From Bacillota bacterium (lineage in GTDB: Bacteria > Bacillota > Sulfobacillia > Sulfobacillales > Sulfobacillaceae), in the NCBI GenBank assembly GCA_026627385.1, contig JAPNUR010000012.1:24229-88228 (forward strand): a stretch of DNA of 64,000 nucleotides, written 5' to 3'. This document shows, piece after piece, positions 8,183-19,700 of this stretch. Each line of letters begins with the position of its first letter. Positions within the stretch are counted from its first letter, which is position 1. The notes beneath the pieces were generated by a model. It was given only the letters and a program-made list of their open reading frames with translations. It had not been told where the DNA came from and searched no databases. The position numbers and the translations under genes are program-made.

Positions 8183-9759
8183 TGGAGGACCAACGGCCGC
8201 GGCCGATAACGGTAATCCCAAGGGATATCGAGCCCGCATAGCCGAAGCTGCTGCACGCGCATCATGACAGCCGTTCCTTCCATGAGGTTCAAAGCGATTT
8301 GTTCCGCCGTGCGCCCGTCGAGCGGCTCGAGAAACGACCCACGCACCCAGTCGTTGAACGCACCGAGTGCCGGACCGCACCACAATTGGTAATCCTCGCG
8401 GCGATCCTCGACACCTGTGGCGGCCCAGCGGCTGGCGTGTGCGAGATACCACCGGAAGACTAAGGCCATGCGAAATTTTTCGTCTCGCGCCGCACGGTCT
8501 AAAACGGCTGGGTCTCGCTCGCGAAAATATTGCTCGGTCTCGGCCCAAACAGCATCCACCGGGGCGCGAAAAATTTCCGCTTCCAGGCGCTGCTTGAGGG
8601 CTTCAGGTACGTCAGCCAAGCCTTGATATGTGGTATACAGCTGATACAAGAAATCGGCCCGCTGAGGGAAAAATGTGCCGCGCCTTAACACCTGGACGCG
8701 TACCCCCAGCTCAAACATGTCGGCAGCAGGAGCCATGGTCACATCCGCAATGGTGGCCCGCGCCAGCATCTCCTTGGCCAGCGGCGCCACGCCCGCCTCG
8801 CAAGTGGTTTGATTAACCGATCCGGTCATCACGTAGGCCGCCCCGAGACTAAAAGCTGCCGCCAAGGCTTCCGGGGTGCCGAGCCCGCCTGCTGCGCCAA
8901 TGTGCAAGGCCACCTCGGGGGGATAACGGCGGCGGAATTCCTGGTACACGGAGAAAATCGCCGGAAACAGGGCACTCAGCGGCCGGTTGTCGGTGTGACC
9001 GCCTGAATCGGCCTCAACCGTCACCGCTTCCGCCACCGGGATTTGCCGCGCCAGATCCGCTTCTTCGGGCTTCAGCGCGCCGCGTTGCACCAATTCGCGC
9101 AAGAGTGCGTCGGGAGCCGGGGCGAGAAATTGCCGGGCAAGCTCTGGCCGGGATAGTTTGGCAAAGAGGTGGTGACGGCGTTGAATTTGCCCGTCGTGGC
9201 CTCGCTTGAGCCCGGTTGCGCTGAGGCGCACCACATTGGCGTTAATGGCCAAATAGGCGGACGCCGAAATGAGGGGGACGCCCTCGGTCAAGTAAAGATC
9301 CACCACGCGGCTTTCCTCCCGGGGATTGGCGGGGTTATGAATAAGATTGGTTCCCCAGGCCAACCTGAGCGGATCCAGTTGCGCACGAATTTCGGTGAGA
9401 GCAGAGCGAATGGCTGTGAGGGAGAGTCCACCCGCCCCAAAAAATCCGAGCATGCCCAAGCGGCCTAGTGCTATGACCAACGCTGGGGTGGCAATACCCC
9501 CGGCCATCTCTCCGGCAATATAGGGAAAGCGGAGGTGGTATCTGGCCCCAAAGGTGGGATCGCCAAGCCACTCCGGATAGAGCGGCGGCACCAAGGCCAC
9601 CAGTTGCCAGGGGGGTGCTGGATGTGACGCGGCCGCCAGGCCGACGGCCCCATCGTGATTCCGCACCACCATCAACGGCTCCCGGATTTGCTCGAGGGCT
9701 GTCACGATCGCCTCCGGATCCCGCAACACCGGATTCGTCCCCACCTTGTGAGCTAGCAT
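8179..9759 (-). CDS. pfaD: PfaD-like trans-acting enoyl reductase
   Basis: A 526-residue protein of the PfaD / PksE family, flavin TIM-barrel enoyl reductases related to 2-nitropropane dioxygenase. An N-terminal segment of about 70 residues precedes the barrel (FPYIAGEMAGGIATPALV, GTNLIHNP, VEADSGGHTDNRPL and GAAGGLGTPEALAAAF, the last being the FMN-phosphate region). Such proteins reduce enoyl-ACP intermediates in trans during PUFA synthesis. ATG 9759 has a GGGGGGA ribosome binding site and overlaps the end of pfaC by 7 bases. Presence of this partner separates the locus from heterocyst-glycolipid synthases and ordinary type I PKS. Confidence 0.92.
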   Translation of the reverse strand: MLAHKVGTNPVLRDPEAIVTALEQIREPLMVVRNHDGAVGLAAASHPAPPWQLVALVPPLYPEWLGDPTFGARYHLRFPYIAGEMAGGIATPALVIALGRLGMLGFFGAGGLSLTAIRSALTEIRAQLDPLRLAWGTNLIHNPANPREESRVVDLYLTEGVPLISASAYLAINANVVRLSATGLKRGHDGQIQRRHHLFAKLSRPELARQFLAPAPDALLRELVQRGALKPEEADLARQIPVAEAVTVEADSGGHTDNRPLSALFPAIFSVYQEFRRRYPPEVALHIGAAGGLGTPEALAAAFSLGAAYVMTGSVNQTTCEAGVAPLAKEMLARATIADVTMAPAADMFELGVRVQVLRRGTFFPQRADFLYQLYTTYQGLADVPEALKQRLEAEIFRAPVDAVWAETEQYFRERDPAVLDRAARDEKFRMALVFRWYLAHASRWAATGVEDRREDYQLWCGPALGAFNDWVRGSFLEPLDGRTAEQIALNLMEGTAVMMRVQQLRLCGLDIPWDYRYRPRPLVLQ

Positions 9760-12700
9760 TCTACATCCCCCCTTGTCCCCATGCCATGCTCGTCACCATC
9801 GGGAGGAGCCCACTCAATGGCCGGTGGTTTGCGCCCCCAAAGTGCTGCCACGGCGCGGGCAAGCCAGCGGCCTTCCGCGGTCGCCGGCAAGACCACCCGC
9901 CCGCGATGGCCGGCCAAGACAGCCTTTGTGTCGGCGCCGGGATCGGAGAGATGCTGGAGCAAGACGGCCATGACCGCTTCCGGCTCATCAACGCCCGTGC
10001 GCGCCATCCAGTCGCTGACGCGCTCTTCCAACGCGACCTGGAGATCATTGGGCTCCTCCTCTTCCGGTCTTCCCCCCAGTTCGTTGATCGCCTGAAGCAC
10101 CCATTCAATGCGCGATTTATATCCCATGGTCTTCAAAGCTGCCGGCTGAATCACAGGTCCCCAGTAATAATCTTGGCGGGCATAATGCCAGGGAAATTCC
10201 TGGCGCGAGGCGAGCTGATGGTTTGGCAGCCCCCCGCGAAAGCGCACCGGCACCACTGGCACGTCGAGATCCATGGCCAAATCGAGCCAGAGGCCGCTCA
10301 TCACCGTCGTGGGCTCGCGCCCACTCAATGATCGCGTGCCCGCCACATGGACCAGCACCGAAGTGCCGCCTTTAAGCCGCTCCGACACCTGCCGAATGGT
10401 GTCGAGCACGGCCGATCCCTCGGCGCGATTCACAAAGATCAGGCTGTCCGGAATGGACACGCCCGGGTACTCTTGCGCCCACGCCATCCACCGCCCGATC
10501 CATGAGGTGCGGTGTTCCTGCTTCGCCACCGCCGCCACCGGCCGGTCACCCAACGTCCCGGCAACCAAAGACAGCAGCATGGATTCGACCCCGGTTTGGT
10601 GATTGGCCAGGTACAGCACCGGGCCCGATCGCACCCGCTCCCATCCGGCGGGATCGGACAACACCACCTCGCCCACAAAGCCGTCGAGAAGCGCCGCCCA
10701 CACATCTTCCATAAACCACCCGGCTCTCCCACTGTGGCGCGCGATGTACTGACGCACGGAGGCCACGTGAAGCGGACCGCGAATGCCTGGGCCGGTGACT
10801 CTCACCCCCGCCGGGCCAAATGACGCCTCAAACGGATAGGGGTTCAAGGGATACGCGGGATCTACTGCGCACCTTTCGTCCCATCGCACCGTCAGACGCC
10901 CGGGATGCTGATGAACGAGGGACGCGAGCCAATCTTTGGCCGCGACAGCGCCGAGAACACTTTTCTCGTTCGAATCAAGGCCATAGACGGATTCGAGAGT
11001 CCCGGGAAACCAATTCACGTCCGAGATGGCGCGGCTCTCAAGGATACCGCCCGTAGGGCTCACATCGGCAAGAAGCGCCTGGGGCACATAGCCTTCGCGA
11101 AGCAACAACCGCCGCCGCTCCCGACCCGAGAGCCGTCCCCAGGGTCCCGTAGGGAAGAGTCGCACCCGGCCGGTCACCGCCGCCCACAGTTGGCCACCGA
11201 TCCGGAGCTGGGCCACATAAATCCTCTCGTCGCCAGGCACCGCACGGTCCGCTGGCTCAGCCCGGCGCACCTCGCAGTTCACGCGGCCGCCCTCGGGCGG
11301 GACGCTAAAAAATTCGACGCTGATCCATTCAATCGGAAAGGCAGCCACGGGTTCCACGGCATAGCTGGGGCCGGTGCGGGGATGAAGATAGAGAGCGCCA
11401 ATCATCTGTCCGACGCCGTCCAGGAGGGCCATGCCCACGGTGCCGCAAAGTTCGCCGCCTGCCGGCACTTTGAAGACAGCGCGAGCGCCGTCGTCGCTTA
11501 ACCATAATGCCCGAATCACCTGCAGCGCCGGGCCATGCACCAACACCCCGTCGTGATACACCCGATGTGCCATAATCACGTTTTGCAGGGGAGGGAGCGG
11601 TTCAGTCCCCGCCTTCGGGTATGTCGGCTGAAACTCAAAGTGCCCACGAGCGACGGGCTCGAATCGTGACAGTGTCGGGTCACACGCGTCCCGCCACAGG
11701 GAAAGCGTGGCATCCACACCCTCGCCACCCGCCGGATCCACCGCCAGCTGAAGACGAAGGGGCTCGTCGGCGACAATCCATCGGTTCACCCGAAGATGGG
11801 CAATCCGGGTGAGGACCCGCTCGGGAAGCGTTCGGCCAATCTGAGACGCCATCCATTCAGCCACATAGGCCAAGGGCCAGGCGGGCCGTGTGAGGGTCGG
11901 CCGGTGATCGGAGATCCACGGGTGGTCTACGGGGTTCCAGACCTCCTGAAGCGGGCCTGGGGTGTCTCGTGGTGCCGGCACCTTGTCCGCTACCACCTCA
12001 AGGCGCTGAATTTCATAAATCAAAAGCCCGTCCACCCACACCCTGGCGTCGGCTTCAATACGGACGGTCTTCTCGTCCTCGGTCACCCGCCGCATGTCGG
12101 CTTCCACTGTCATCATCTGGTGATGGGGCAAAATCTGGCCGCGGTATTTCCACTGAAACGACTCTTCCCCTAGCCGGATGCTGGCCGGGTCCATCTCCGC
12201 TGCCCACCGGTGCTCGATGAACCATGCCGCGAGTTGAAAGGCGGCTTGGAGCCCTAACGATCCCGGCTGCACCGGATCTTGGTAAAAATGCGCACGAAAA
12301 CACCAATCGCCCGGGTCCAGGCGCTTGACACCGCGCGCCGCACCAAGCCCCTGGGATCCGCCATGAGGCCAGTACCCCGTGATCTCCTCAAGCACGCAAA
12401 GCGTCGGTTTGGTGCGGTCCTCTTCGCCAGGGCAAAGCGGCCAGTGGACCGCCGACGCATCCTCCCTTAAGGGAGCCGCGCCCACAATGCCGCTTTGACT
12501 TTTTAGCGCCTCGGCCGTAAAGTGGCCAAACGTCGTCGTCAGTTCTGCCACCGGCTCGTTGTTCCACCATAACTGGACCATGAAACGTTCAATCACCAGG
12601 GATCCCACCCGGTCCAAGGCGGTCAGCGTGGCCTGGGCAAACACGGTGCCGGCTGTTTTCGGGAGCGGCCCCTGCCACCGCCAGTTCCCGTCTAAATTGC

Positions 12701-15700
12701 GGATATATACCTCATCGTCCATATCCAACGGAATCCCCACAAACGACGCAAGCCACCCGCAAGGCTGAAGCGCGATTTCCGTCGCCACGGCAATACCGAG
12801 GTGAGGCCCTGGCACTTGGGCGTACCAGGCGTCGGGGTCGACATCAAATGCGGTCTTGACCCAGCTGCCAATGCGATTCTCGGTGCGATGCGTCTCGACA
12901 ATGCGCGACACAAAGAGATACGGTGGGCCGGGCAGCCGCGGCCCACGCCGATCGCTATCAAATGGCTGATAAGGGGCGCCAAACACCGCTGAAAGCCTGC
13001 CCACCGCCGCCTCTAGCACCCTGGCGTCATAGCGCGCCGTCACTGAGGGATGAAGGCTGGTCATTGGCCAATCCGGCACCAATTCCAACGCCAGCGCTTC
13101 GCAATAAAAGGCTTTGACGCCATCCACACTCACCAGGACGTCCGCCACCACCGACGGCCGAGGCCGTCGCTGCACCTCGCGGACAAAGACCTCGTAGCGA
13201 AGGCGTTGAGACCGGGGGGTTACCTGCCCGCGGCAGACCATTTTATAGACCTGTTCCGTTTTGGGTTGAAATCGCCAGCCATCGCAATCAAGGCTATAGC
13301 CGAGGCCCAACAGGTACACGACCAGAGTTTGCAATGTCCCTTCAAACATCAGCGTCCCGGGCATCGCCGGGTCATGGACAAAATGCCCCTCAAAATACCA
13401 TTCATCCCCGCGAATATCGGTTTCAGCGGCCAGATATCCGCGTCCCCACGGACCGCCGTGCACCTCAAAGGCCACCACGCGATCAATCATGCGCAAGGAT
13501 CCTGACGCCAGGCGGGGGGTGCGAACATGCGACTTGGCCCGGTCAAAGGCAGGGCCAAAGCACTCCCAAGGCCGACCTTTAGCTAATGCTTCTAGTGCTT
13601 GAGGCCCCAACGCCCCCAAATGAGCCGTGACCGCGGGGGGATCGAGCGGGCCTGGCGCGGGTGTGACATCCCTGGGATCATAGAGGACGCCTGTGGCCTC
13701 GTTGAGTTCATCGGGGGTGAAAAAGCCGGCTTGCGCGTTTCGGACTGACAGTCGGCATTTCCCCTCTACATAGCCGTCATTGTGAAAAAAGAACAAATGA
13801 ACCGGGCCGTAGGTGAGATGACGGTCAATCTCAATGTCAAAGCGAATCCGTTCACCGGCCTGGAGCAAGGGTCCGTGAAACGTCAGCTCGCACCCTAACA
13901 AGCGATACACGCGGGTTCCTTCCGTCACAAAGTCGATCCCGAGCCAGGACATCAGGAGCAAATCGGCCTGACCTGCCTCCACCATGGCGCCAGCCGCCAT
14001 GTAGCCGTCCAGCATATACCAAGCGTCTTGAGCCACGGTGGTCTCGGTCTTGACCCGCCCGGATCCCAGCTGGCCCAGCTCCCCTTCGAGATCCCAGGCG
14101 CGATCGGCCAACAAGAGCGGGGGCGCGGGCATGCGCGCACGCCACTGGTACCCATCCAGCGATTGAAATTTCGGTCCAAACACGTCAGACAGGCGTCCGC
14201 GGGCGTGGGTCATCAACGCCTCACGATCCAGCACCGGATTTAGGAGGGGCCCGGCGTCCACGGAACGGTCATCAGGGAACGCAGCGTCGGCCGCCGTCAT
14301 GCGACCCCGCTTCATCTGGCGGAGTGCTTGAACGGTGCGCAAAAATTGCTCGTGAGCATGGGTGGCCGTGGTGAGGAAATGCTGGTGGACCTGCAACACC
14401 TCGTCGAAGGGTCGAGCCACGGATGTCGTCACGGCGGTCCCACCCAATGGAGGCTCGACGGCCGCGAAGACGGGGCGAAGCGCTGGGGGCCGGCTCATGA
14501 TCCCCACCGTGTCTATGACAGATCGCGTGTCAATCCGCGGTGGCTCATGCACCACGGGAAATTGCACCGGAGGCCGATGCATGGACACGGCCACCACCGG
14601 TTCGGGCTCTTCGGTTTCGGCTGGTGGCAGATCCAAAAGGCTAAGCGTATGTAACCAGTCGCGCAGTGCCGCCGTGACGTACCAGTCGGACTCGGCCTCC
14701 ATTACGGCGCCCTGGCCGCGCTCACTGTCGAACTCCCCGAGAATCGGATGCCCCCGTAGCTCCGCCTCTTCCCGACGCTCGAGGACCAACATCACCGCGC
14801 CATCCCGCGGCGCCGGTCTCGCTGTGCCCTGGGGGTCCAAGGCCCACCTATGCACCAACTCGTCCCCGCTATCCACCCCACCCACCAGCGCGACATCGAC
14901 TGTGCCGTCCGCTAAAGCTATGGATGCCGCGCGCAACGCAGCCAAGCCAGACTCTCTGCCGGCCGATAGGGTGAGTCCAGGCCCGGTGAGGTCCAAGACA
15001 TAGTTAATCAGATTGGCCGGCATATTCGGCAAAACGCCCATGACCTCCGCCGCATTCATGGGCGGAGCCCAGGCGTCAAGCAACGGCGCGTCAACCGATC
15101 GCCCGTGCTGCGCAAGCCAAGCCGCCATGTCGACTCGCGCGACGTGGCGAACCACCTCGGGGTCGCTTTCGGTTCCCAGGTAGACGCCCACGCGCGCTTC
15201 TTCGCGGTGCAACCAGCGTTTCATCGCGGCTATTGCCGCTTTTAATGCTAATGCTTGCTGTCCCGAACAGGCCTGAAGATCGTGCGGCGGCAAGCGAATG
15301 CTGCTTGTCGGCATCATCACCGCTGGTACTGCCTCCTTTACCGGCTCAGAAGCAGCTAACGCCACGATCGCGACGCGGCTCGGACGAGACTTTGGGAAGG
15401 TGAAGCGCTGCATCAGGTCCTGATGGTATTGAGGATCATATTCTTCCACCAGCAAGTGGGCGTTGGTGCCGCCAAACCCAAAGGCGCTGATGCCAGCGCG
15501 TCGCACGTCGGCCGACGGCCAGGGTTCCAGCGCCGTCACCACGCGGACCGGCCCCTCTTGGGCCTCTGGCCGCAGCTGGGTCACGTTACGGGTGGGCGGA
15601 CGCTGTTGGTGCGCCATCGCTAGCAGTACTTTGACGAGGCTCGCGGCCCCGGACGCCGTCACGAGATGGCCCAAGTTGGCTTTGAGAGATCCAATGGGAA

Positions 15701-16775
15701 CCCGACTCGGGACATTGCGAAATATGCGGTTTAGCGTGGTAAGTTCGACGGCGTCGCCCCGCGGCGCACCGGTCGCATGGCATTCGATCCATGACAGGGT
15801 GCCGGCATCCCAACCGGCCATAGCCAATGCCGCCTCGATCGCCGCGACCTGACCGTCTACCGACGGGGCCAGACGGCCGCCTTGGCCCCCGTCGTTAGAT
15901 AGTCCCACCCCGCGTATGACGCCGAAAATGGTATTCCGATCCCGTATGGCATCATCCAAGCGCTTTAAGATGACCACGGCTGCCCCTTCCGCCGGGATCA
16001 TGCCGTCGGCTGCGGCGTCAAATGGCCGGCTTTGCCCGCTCGGGCTCATGGCCTGCAAAATGCGAAACCCTTTGTGCAGTACGAGGGGATCGGCCGCATT
16101 AATGCCTCCTGACACGGCGAGGTCAATCTCTCGGCGCTGAAGCTGACGGGCGGCGATCTCGATGGCATACAGTGACGAGGCGCACGCGGCGTCAATACCC
16201 CAAGCGTCACCCAGAACGCCTAACGCGCTCGCCGCCTGGCGCATCGCTTCCCCAGAGATGAAGCGGTCGCGGGGATGCGGCAGCGAACCCAGGTCATTGA
16301 AAAACGCGTTCAGGCCCCATTCTTCGCGCCTGGCGGGAGGAACTTCCCTGAGCCAGAGCTGTTCCGCCAACCGCTTCAAGGTTCTCGTCGGAAATCCGAG
16401 GTTGCCCATGATGAGACTGGTCCGCATCTTGGTGAGGTCCTGAGTGCCGTAACCCGCCTGCTCTAGGGCGGATCTGGCCGCATAGAGGAGCCATTGGATT
16501 TGCACATCAGATGCCATGATGTCCTCGGCCGGCATCCGAAAACCGCCGGGGTCGAAGGCTTGCGAAAACCCCGTCACAAATCCGCCCCGGTCGTAAAAAT
16601 CCCCGCCTTCCCCGGCCAAGCGGAGCGGCAAACCAATGGGCATGGGCGCATCGGTCAAGAGATCGCGCCCTTCGCTGACCGCCTCCCACAGGCTCTCCGG
16701 GCTCAAGATGCCGCCCGGCAGCACCACCCCCTGCCCAACCACGGCGATTGGCACAAAACCCGCCGTCTCGCTCAT
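9753..16775 (-). CDS. pfaC: PfaC-like PUFA synthase subunit: KS-CLF-dehydratases-acyltransferase
   Basis: A 2340-residue multidomain enzyme. A ketosynthase at about residues 1-440 has an intact triad: Cys198 in DAACASS, His333 in CHATG, His370 in NLGHL. A short chain-length-factor-like domain follows (about 470-700); its active-site region reads SAGRESG, so the Cys is absent. Next come several hotdog segments. Two carry FabA-type motifs: His1131 in HFVHDPAMPG and His1496 in HFYQDPVQPG. The C-terminus is a glycerophosphate acyltransferase domain, with NHQTGVES near 2057 and AGTRS near 2143. No malonyltransferase GHSxG motif is present. The start at 16775 overlaps the pfaA stop (ATGA). The layout resembles the C-terminal-AGPAT synthases known from myxobacteria. 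Confidence 0.9.
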   Translation of the reverse strand: MSETAGFVPIAVVGQGVVLPGGILSPESLWEAVSEGRDLLTDAPMPIGLPLRLAGEGGDFYDRGGFVTGFSQAFDPGGFRMPAEDIMASDVQIQWLLYAARSALEQAGYGTQDLTKMRTSLIMGNLGFPTRTLKRLAEQLWLREVPPARREEWGLNAFFNDLGSLPHPRDRFISGEAMRQAASALGVLGDAWGIDAACASSLYAIEIAARQLQRREIDLAVSGGINAADPLVLHKGFRILQAMSPSGQSRPFDAAADGMIPAEGAAVVILKRLDDAIRDRNTIFGVIRGVGLSNDGGQGGRLAPSVDGQVAAIEAALAMAGWDAGTLSWIECHATGAPRGDAVELTTLNRIFRNVPSRVPIGSLKANLGHLVTASGAASLVKVLLAMAHQQRPPTRNVTQLRPEAQEGPVRVVTALEPWPSADVRRAGISAFGFGGTNAHLLVEEYDPQYHQDLMQRFTFPKSRPSRVAIVALAASEPVKEAVPAVMMPTSSIRLPPHDLQACSGQQALALKAAIAAMKRWLHREEARVGVYLGTESDPEVVRHVARVDMAAWLAQHGRSVDAPLLDAWAPPMNAAEVMGVLPNMPANLINYVLDLTGPGLTLSAGRESGLAALRAASIALADGTVDVALVGGVDSGDELVHRWALDPQGTARPAPRDGAVMLVLERREEAELRGHPILGEFDSERGQGAVMEAESDWYVTAALRDWLHTLSLLDLPPAETEEPEPVVAVSMHRPPVQFPVVHEPPRIDTRSVIDTVGIMSRPPALRPVFAAVEPPLGGTAVTTSVARPFDEVLQVHQHFLTTATHAHEQFLRTVQALRQMKRGRMTAADAAFPDDRSVDAGPLLNPVLDREALMTHARGRLSDVFGPKFQSLDGYQWRARMPAPPLLLADRAWDLEGELGQLGSGRVKTETTVAQDAWYMLDGYMAAGAMVEAGQADLLLMSWLGIDFVTEGTRVYRLLGCELTFHGPLLQAGERIRFDIEIDRHLTYGPVHLFFFHNDGYVEGKCRLSVRNAQAGFFTPDELNEATGVLYDPRDVTPAPGPLDPPAVTAHLGALGPQALEALAKGRPWECFGPAFDRAKSHVRTPRLASGSLRMIDRVVAFEVHGGPWGRGYLAAETDIRGDEWYFEGHFVHDPAMPGTLMFEGTLQTLVVYLLGLGYSLDCDGWRFQPKTEQVYKMVCRGQVTPRSQRLRYEVFVREVQRRPRPSVVADVLVSVDGVKAFYCEALALELVPDWPMTSLHPSVTARYDARVLEAAVGRLSAVFGAPYQPFDSDRRGPRLPGPPYLFVSRIVETHRTENRIGSWVKTAFDVDPDAWYAQVPGPHLGIAVATEIALQPCGWLASFVGIPLDMDDEVYIRNLDGNWRWQGPLPKTAGTVFAQATLTALDRVGSLVIERFMVQLWWNNEPVAELTTTFGHFTAEALKSQSGIVGAAPLREDASAVHWPLCPGEEDRTKPTLCVLEEITGYWPHGGSQGLGAARGVKRLDPGDWCFRAHFYQDPVQPGSLGLQAAFQLAAWFIEHRWAAEMDPASIRLGEESFQWKYRGQILPHHQMMTVEADMRRVTEDEKTVRIEADARVWVDGLLIYEIQRLEVVADKVPAPRDTPGPLQEVWNPVDHPWISDHRPTLTRPAWPLAYVAEWMASQIGRTLPERVLTRIAHLRVNRWIVADEPLRLQLAVDPAGGEGVDATLSLWRDACDPTLSRFEPVARGHFEFQPTYPKAGTEPLPPLQNVIMAHRVYHDGVLVHGPALQVIRALWLSDDGARAVFKVPAGGELCGTVGMALLDGVGQMIGALYLHPRTGPSYAVEPVAAFPIEWISVEFFSVPPEGGRVNCEVRRAEPADRAVPGDERIYVAQLRIGGQLWAAVTGRVRLFPTGPWGRLSGRERRRLLLREGYVPQALLADVSPTGGILESRAISDVNWFPGTLESVYGLDSNEKSVLGAVAAKDWLASLVHQHPGRLTVRWDERCAVDPAYPLNPYPFEASFGPAGVRVTGPGIRGPLHVASVRQYIARHSGRAGWFMEDVWAALLDGFVGEVVLSDPAGWERVRSGPVLYLANHQTGVESMLLSLVAGTLGDRPVAAVAKQEHRTSWIGRWMAWAQEYPGVSIPDSLIFVNRAEGSAVLDTIRQVSERLKGGTSVLVHVAGTRSLSGREPTTVMSGLWLDLAMDLDVPVVPVRFRGGLPNHQLASRQEFPWHYARQDYYWGPVIQPAALKTMGYKSRIEWVLQAINELGGRPEEEEPNDLQVALEERVSDWMARTGVDEPEAVMAVLLQHLSDPGADTKAVLAGHRGRVVLPATAEGRWLARAVAALWGRKPPAIEWAPPDGDEHGMGTRGDVEC

Positions 16776-19700
16776 GGCGCCACCGCCCGGGTTTGCCGCC
16801 AACTTTGGGTCTTCTCCCCAATGGCGTGCATCTTGACCCCCAAAAGGCGAAAGACTGGCTCGCCATTAGCGCCCACGGCGCCAATATCCGCAACCAGGCG
16901 GTGGGCATCGGCTTCTTTGACGCGCACCGTACAATGCACGCGTTCTCCGGCTAATAGCGGCCGGCCCAGGATCAGCTGATCTATTGAGGTAGGCAGCGTC
17001 CGCCGCTCGATGTATGTAAGGCCCCAGACGCCCAGAATTTGCAGCCCTCCATCCCATGCGAGTGCGGCGGCCTCATGGAGGTCCATATTTTGGGGAACTC
17101 GGAGGTAAGCCGTCGCGCCTTCTTCGCTAAAATGCTCGACCTCTTCAATAACCGCAAACGCTCCCTCGTGAAAGAGTTTCACCGTATAAATCTCGTCCCG
17201 CGTGCAAGGCCAGGGCCCCGGAGCCACGCGAAGCGCCTCCTCGCGGGCATTGAGGCTTGAGGATCTCGCCAAGATGACCTGCCCCTGGTACAAGGCGGTC
17301 CCGTCCAGGTCCTGAAGCTTGACGTCTACCGCGAGCCCGGGGGATCCCAGGTCCCCGAAGAATCGCGTCGCGTGCGACGTCAGCACTTCAACGGTGTCTC
17401 TACCGTCAAAGAAGTGCGTGAGGCGAATACCGCGGAGCACCCGCACATCGCGCATTTCCACCGGCTGAAGTTCCGGCATGCAAGCCTGCGCAGCCCGCCC
17501 CATCCGATCCATCGCGACGGCCATCGGCACCACCACTGTGCCGTGAATCGTGTGGCCAGCCAGGTACCCAACATTTGTCACGCTGAGTGGCCAATAGCTG
17601 ACGTGCTCCCGGCGGACGCCGGGCGTCGGTTCCGGCGATGCCGAAGACGCGCAGATGACCCATTCGGCGGCCGGCAGGCGCAATTGCCAACTTGTGGCGC
17701 ACGATGTTGCCCCCTCCGCGAGCGGGATTAAGTGTACCCCCTGCTCCAGGAAGTGATGGCGCAAGGCGCCGTCCACCATGCCGCCGTCCCAGGGCCCGCA
17801 CGTCCAGGCCACCACCGCCGCGTTTTCTCCACGGCGCCGTTGTTCACTCGTCGCCACCGCGTTGAGGACTGCGTTGGCCATCGCGTAATCACTTTGACCC
17901 GGGTTCCCGAACCGGCCGGTAACGGAGGACACCATGGCCAGGTGCGTCACCGGATCGCGACGGGTGTGATCTAATAGGGCCATCAGTCCCCGCACTTTGG
18001 TGTCAAACACCGCGTGGAAATCGTCGTCGCTTTTCTCCTGAAGACGGCGGTCCCGTATCACCCCGGCCCCGTGCAAAACCGCCGTAATAGGCCCGTAGCG
18101 GTGACGAATGATTTGAATCGCGCTGCCCACGGCCTCGCTATCGCGGATGTCGCAGGGCACATACAGGACTTCCGAACCTAGCGCTTCCAGTTCCGCGAGC
18201 GTGGCGGCCACCTCTTGGGCTTGAAGAAGCTCGGCGGCCCGTTGGGCAATTGCGACCGGAGTATCGGCGCCCCGTCCCGCTTGTGCCTCCTTGAAGGCCC
18301 AGGCACGAGCCTCCGCCTGATCGCGAAATCGCGGGAGGCTCAGGTCGAGCAACGCCGTGCGGCCGAGAATGCCAATCTTGAGTGGCGCCTGGCTGGCCAG
18401 CGCCTTCACAATGGCCGCCGTCACGCCACGGGCGCCCCCGCTGACCAAAAGAACGCTCTGGGCCTCGAGCGGCATGGGATCCCCGTCCCACCTGGATTCG
18501 GCGAGCACGGGAACGACCCGGGTGCCGTCATCCTGGTACCCCACTTCGATGTCAGGGCCGCCCTGCAGCAATTCCTGTGCAATGAGGTGCGCAGCTTCTT
18601 TTGACGAAATATTGCTCCCGATGTCGATGGTTTTGACCGCAATCCCAGGCAATTCCTGCCCCAGCGTCTTGACGAGGCCACTGAGCCCGGCAGACCAGGC
18701 AGATGGCTCGGCGGCCGACCGGCCAAAGTCGCCGCCCGTTCGCTGCACGGTGACAAAAAGCCCCGAGGCGTCCCGCCCCTCAGAAGCCAGGCGCCGTGCG
18801 CAGCGAAAGGCGGCCGCGTTGACCCGGACCGCATCCTCGCGATGGGTCAAGAGATCGGCGGCTTCCAGGTAGAGAATCGCACGGGCGTCGTCGGGCACGT
18901 CCAGAGCCGAGTCCACCAAAACCACCGGCAGTCCCTTCAATTCGTCGGATATCGCCGGCGCCACGTTTTGGGAGCTTCCCACCAGGTAGAGCGGGCCATG
19001 GCGTTTCGGATGATAGAGGCTGAGACCCCTTAAGGGATCCGGTTGAAGCGACATGGTCCAGGTTTTGAGGCTCGGGCGCGTATTGGGCGTTTCCATCTGA
19101 GGCCCCACGGCGTCTCTCTCTTTGGCGGGTAGCCCCTCGACTTCTTTCACCACATCGCCTAACGTCCGAAGTCGGCCCAGCGCCTCCGGATCCACCGTTC
19201 GCGCCCCCCCGGCCCGTTCGGCTAAGGTCGATAAAATTTCCACCCGCTTAATCGAATCAATCCCTAAATCTTGCTCCAAGGTCTGCTCGCGCCGCAGCAT
19301 CTCGGCCGGATACCCGGTCTTTTCCGCCACCACCGCCCGCACCAAAGCCCACGCGTCTTCCCCCGATACCCGGCTGTCCCCTAGATCACCAGCGCGGGCC
19401 GCGTTGCCGCCGAGGCTCTCTATTTCTTTCACCACATCGCCTAACGTCCGGAGTCGTCCCAGCGCCTCCGGATCCACCGTTCGGGTCCCTCCGGCCCGCT
19501 CGGCCAGGGTCGATAAAATTTCCACCCGCTTAATCGAATCAATCCCTAAATCTTGCTCCAAGGTCTGCTCCATTCGCAGCATTTCGCCCGGATACCCGGT
19601 CTTTTCCGCTACCACCGCCCGCACCAGGGTCCACGCGTCCATCACCGGGGCACGGCGATCACCCTCCTCCACACGAGAGGGGGAGGCGACACGCGAAGGG

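Noticed and set aside
8183..8548. N-terminal extension of the MFS frame
   Set aside because: It lies wholly inside the pfaD-like gene and is Arg-rich shadow translation; GTG 8182 overlaps the pfaD stop.
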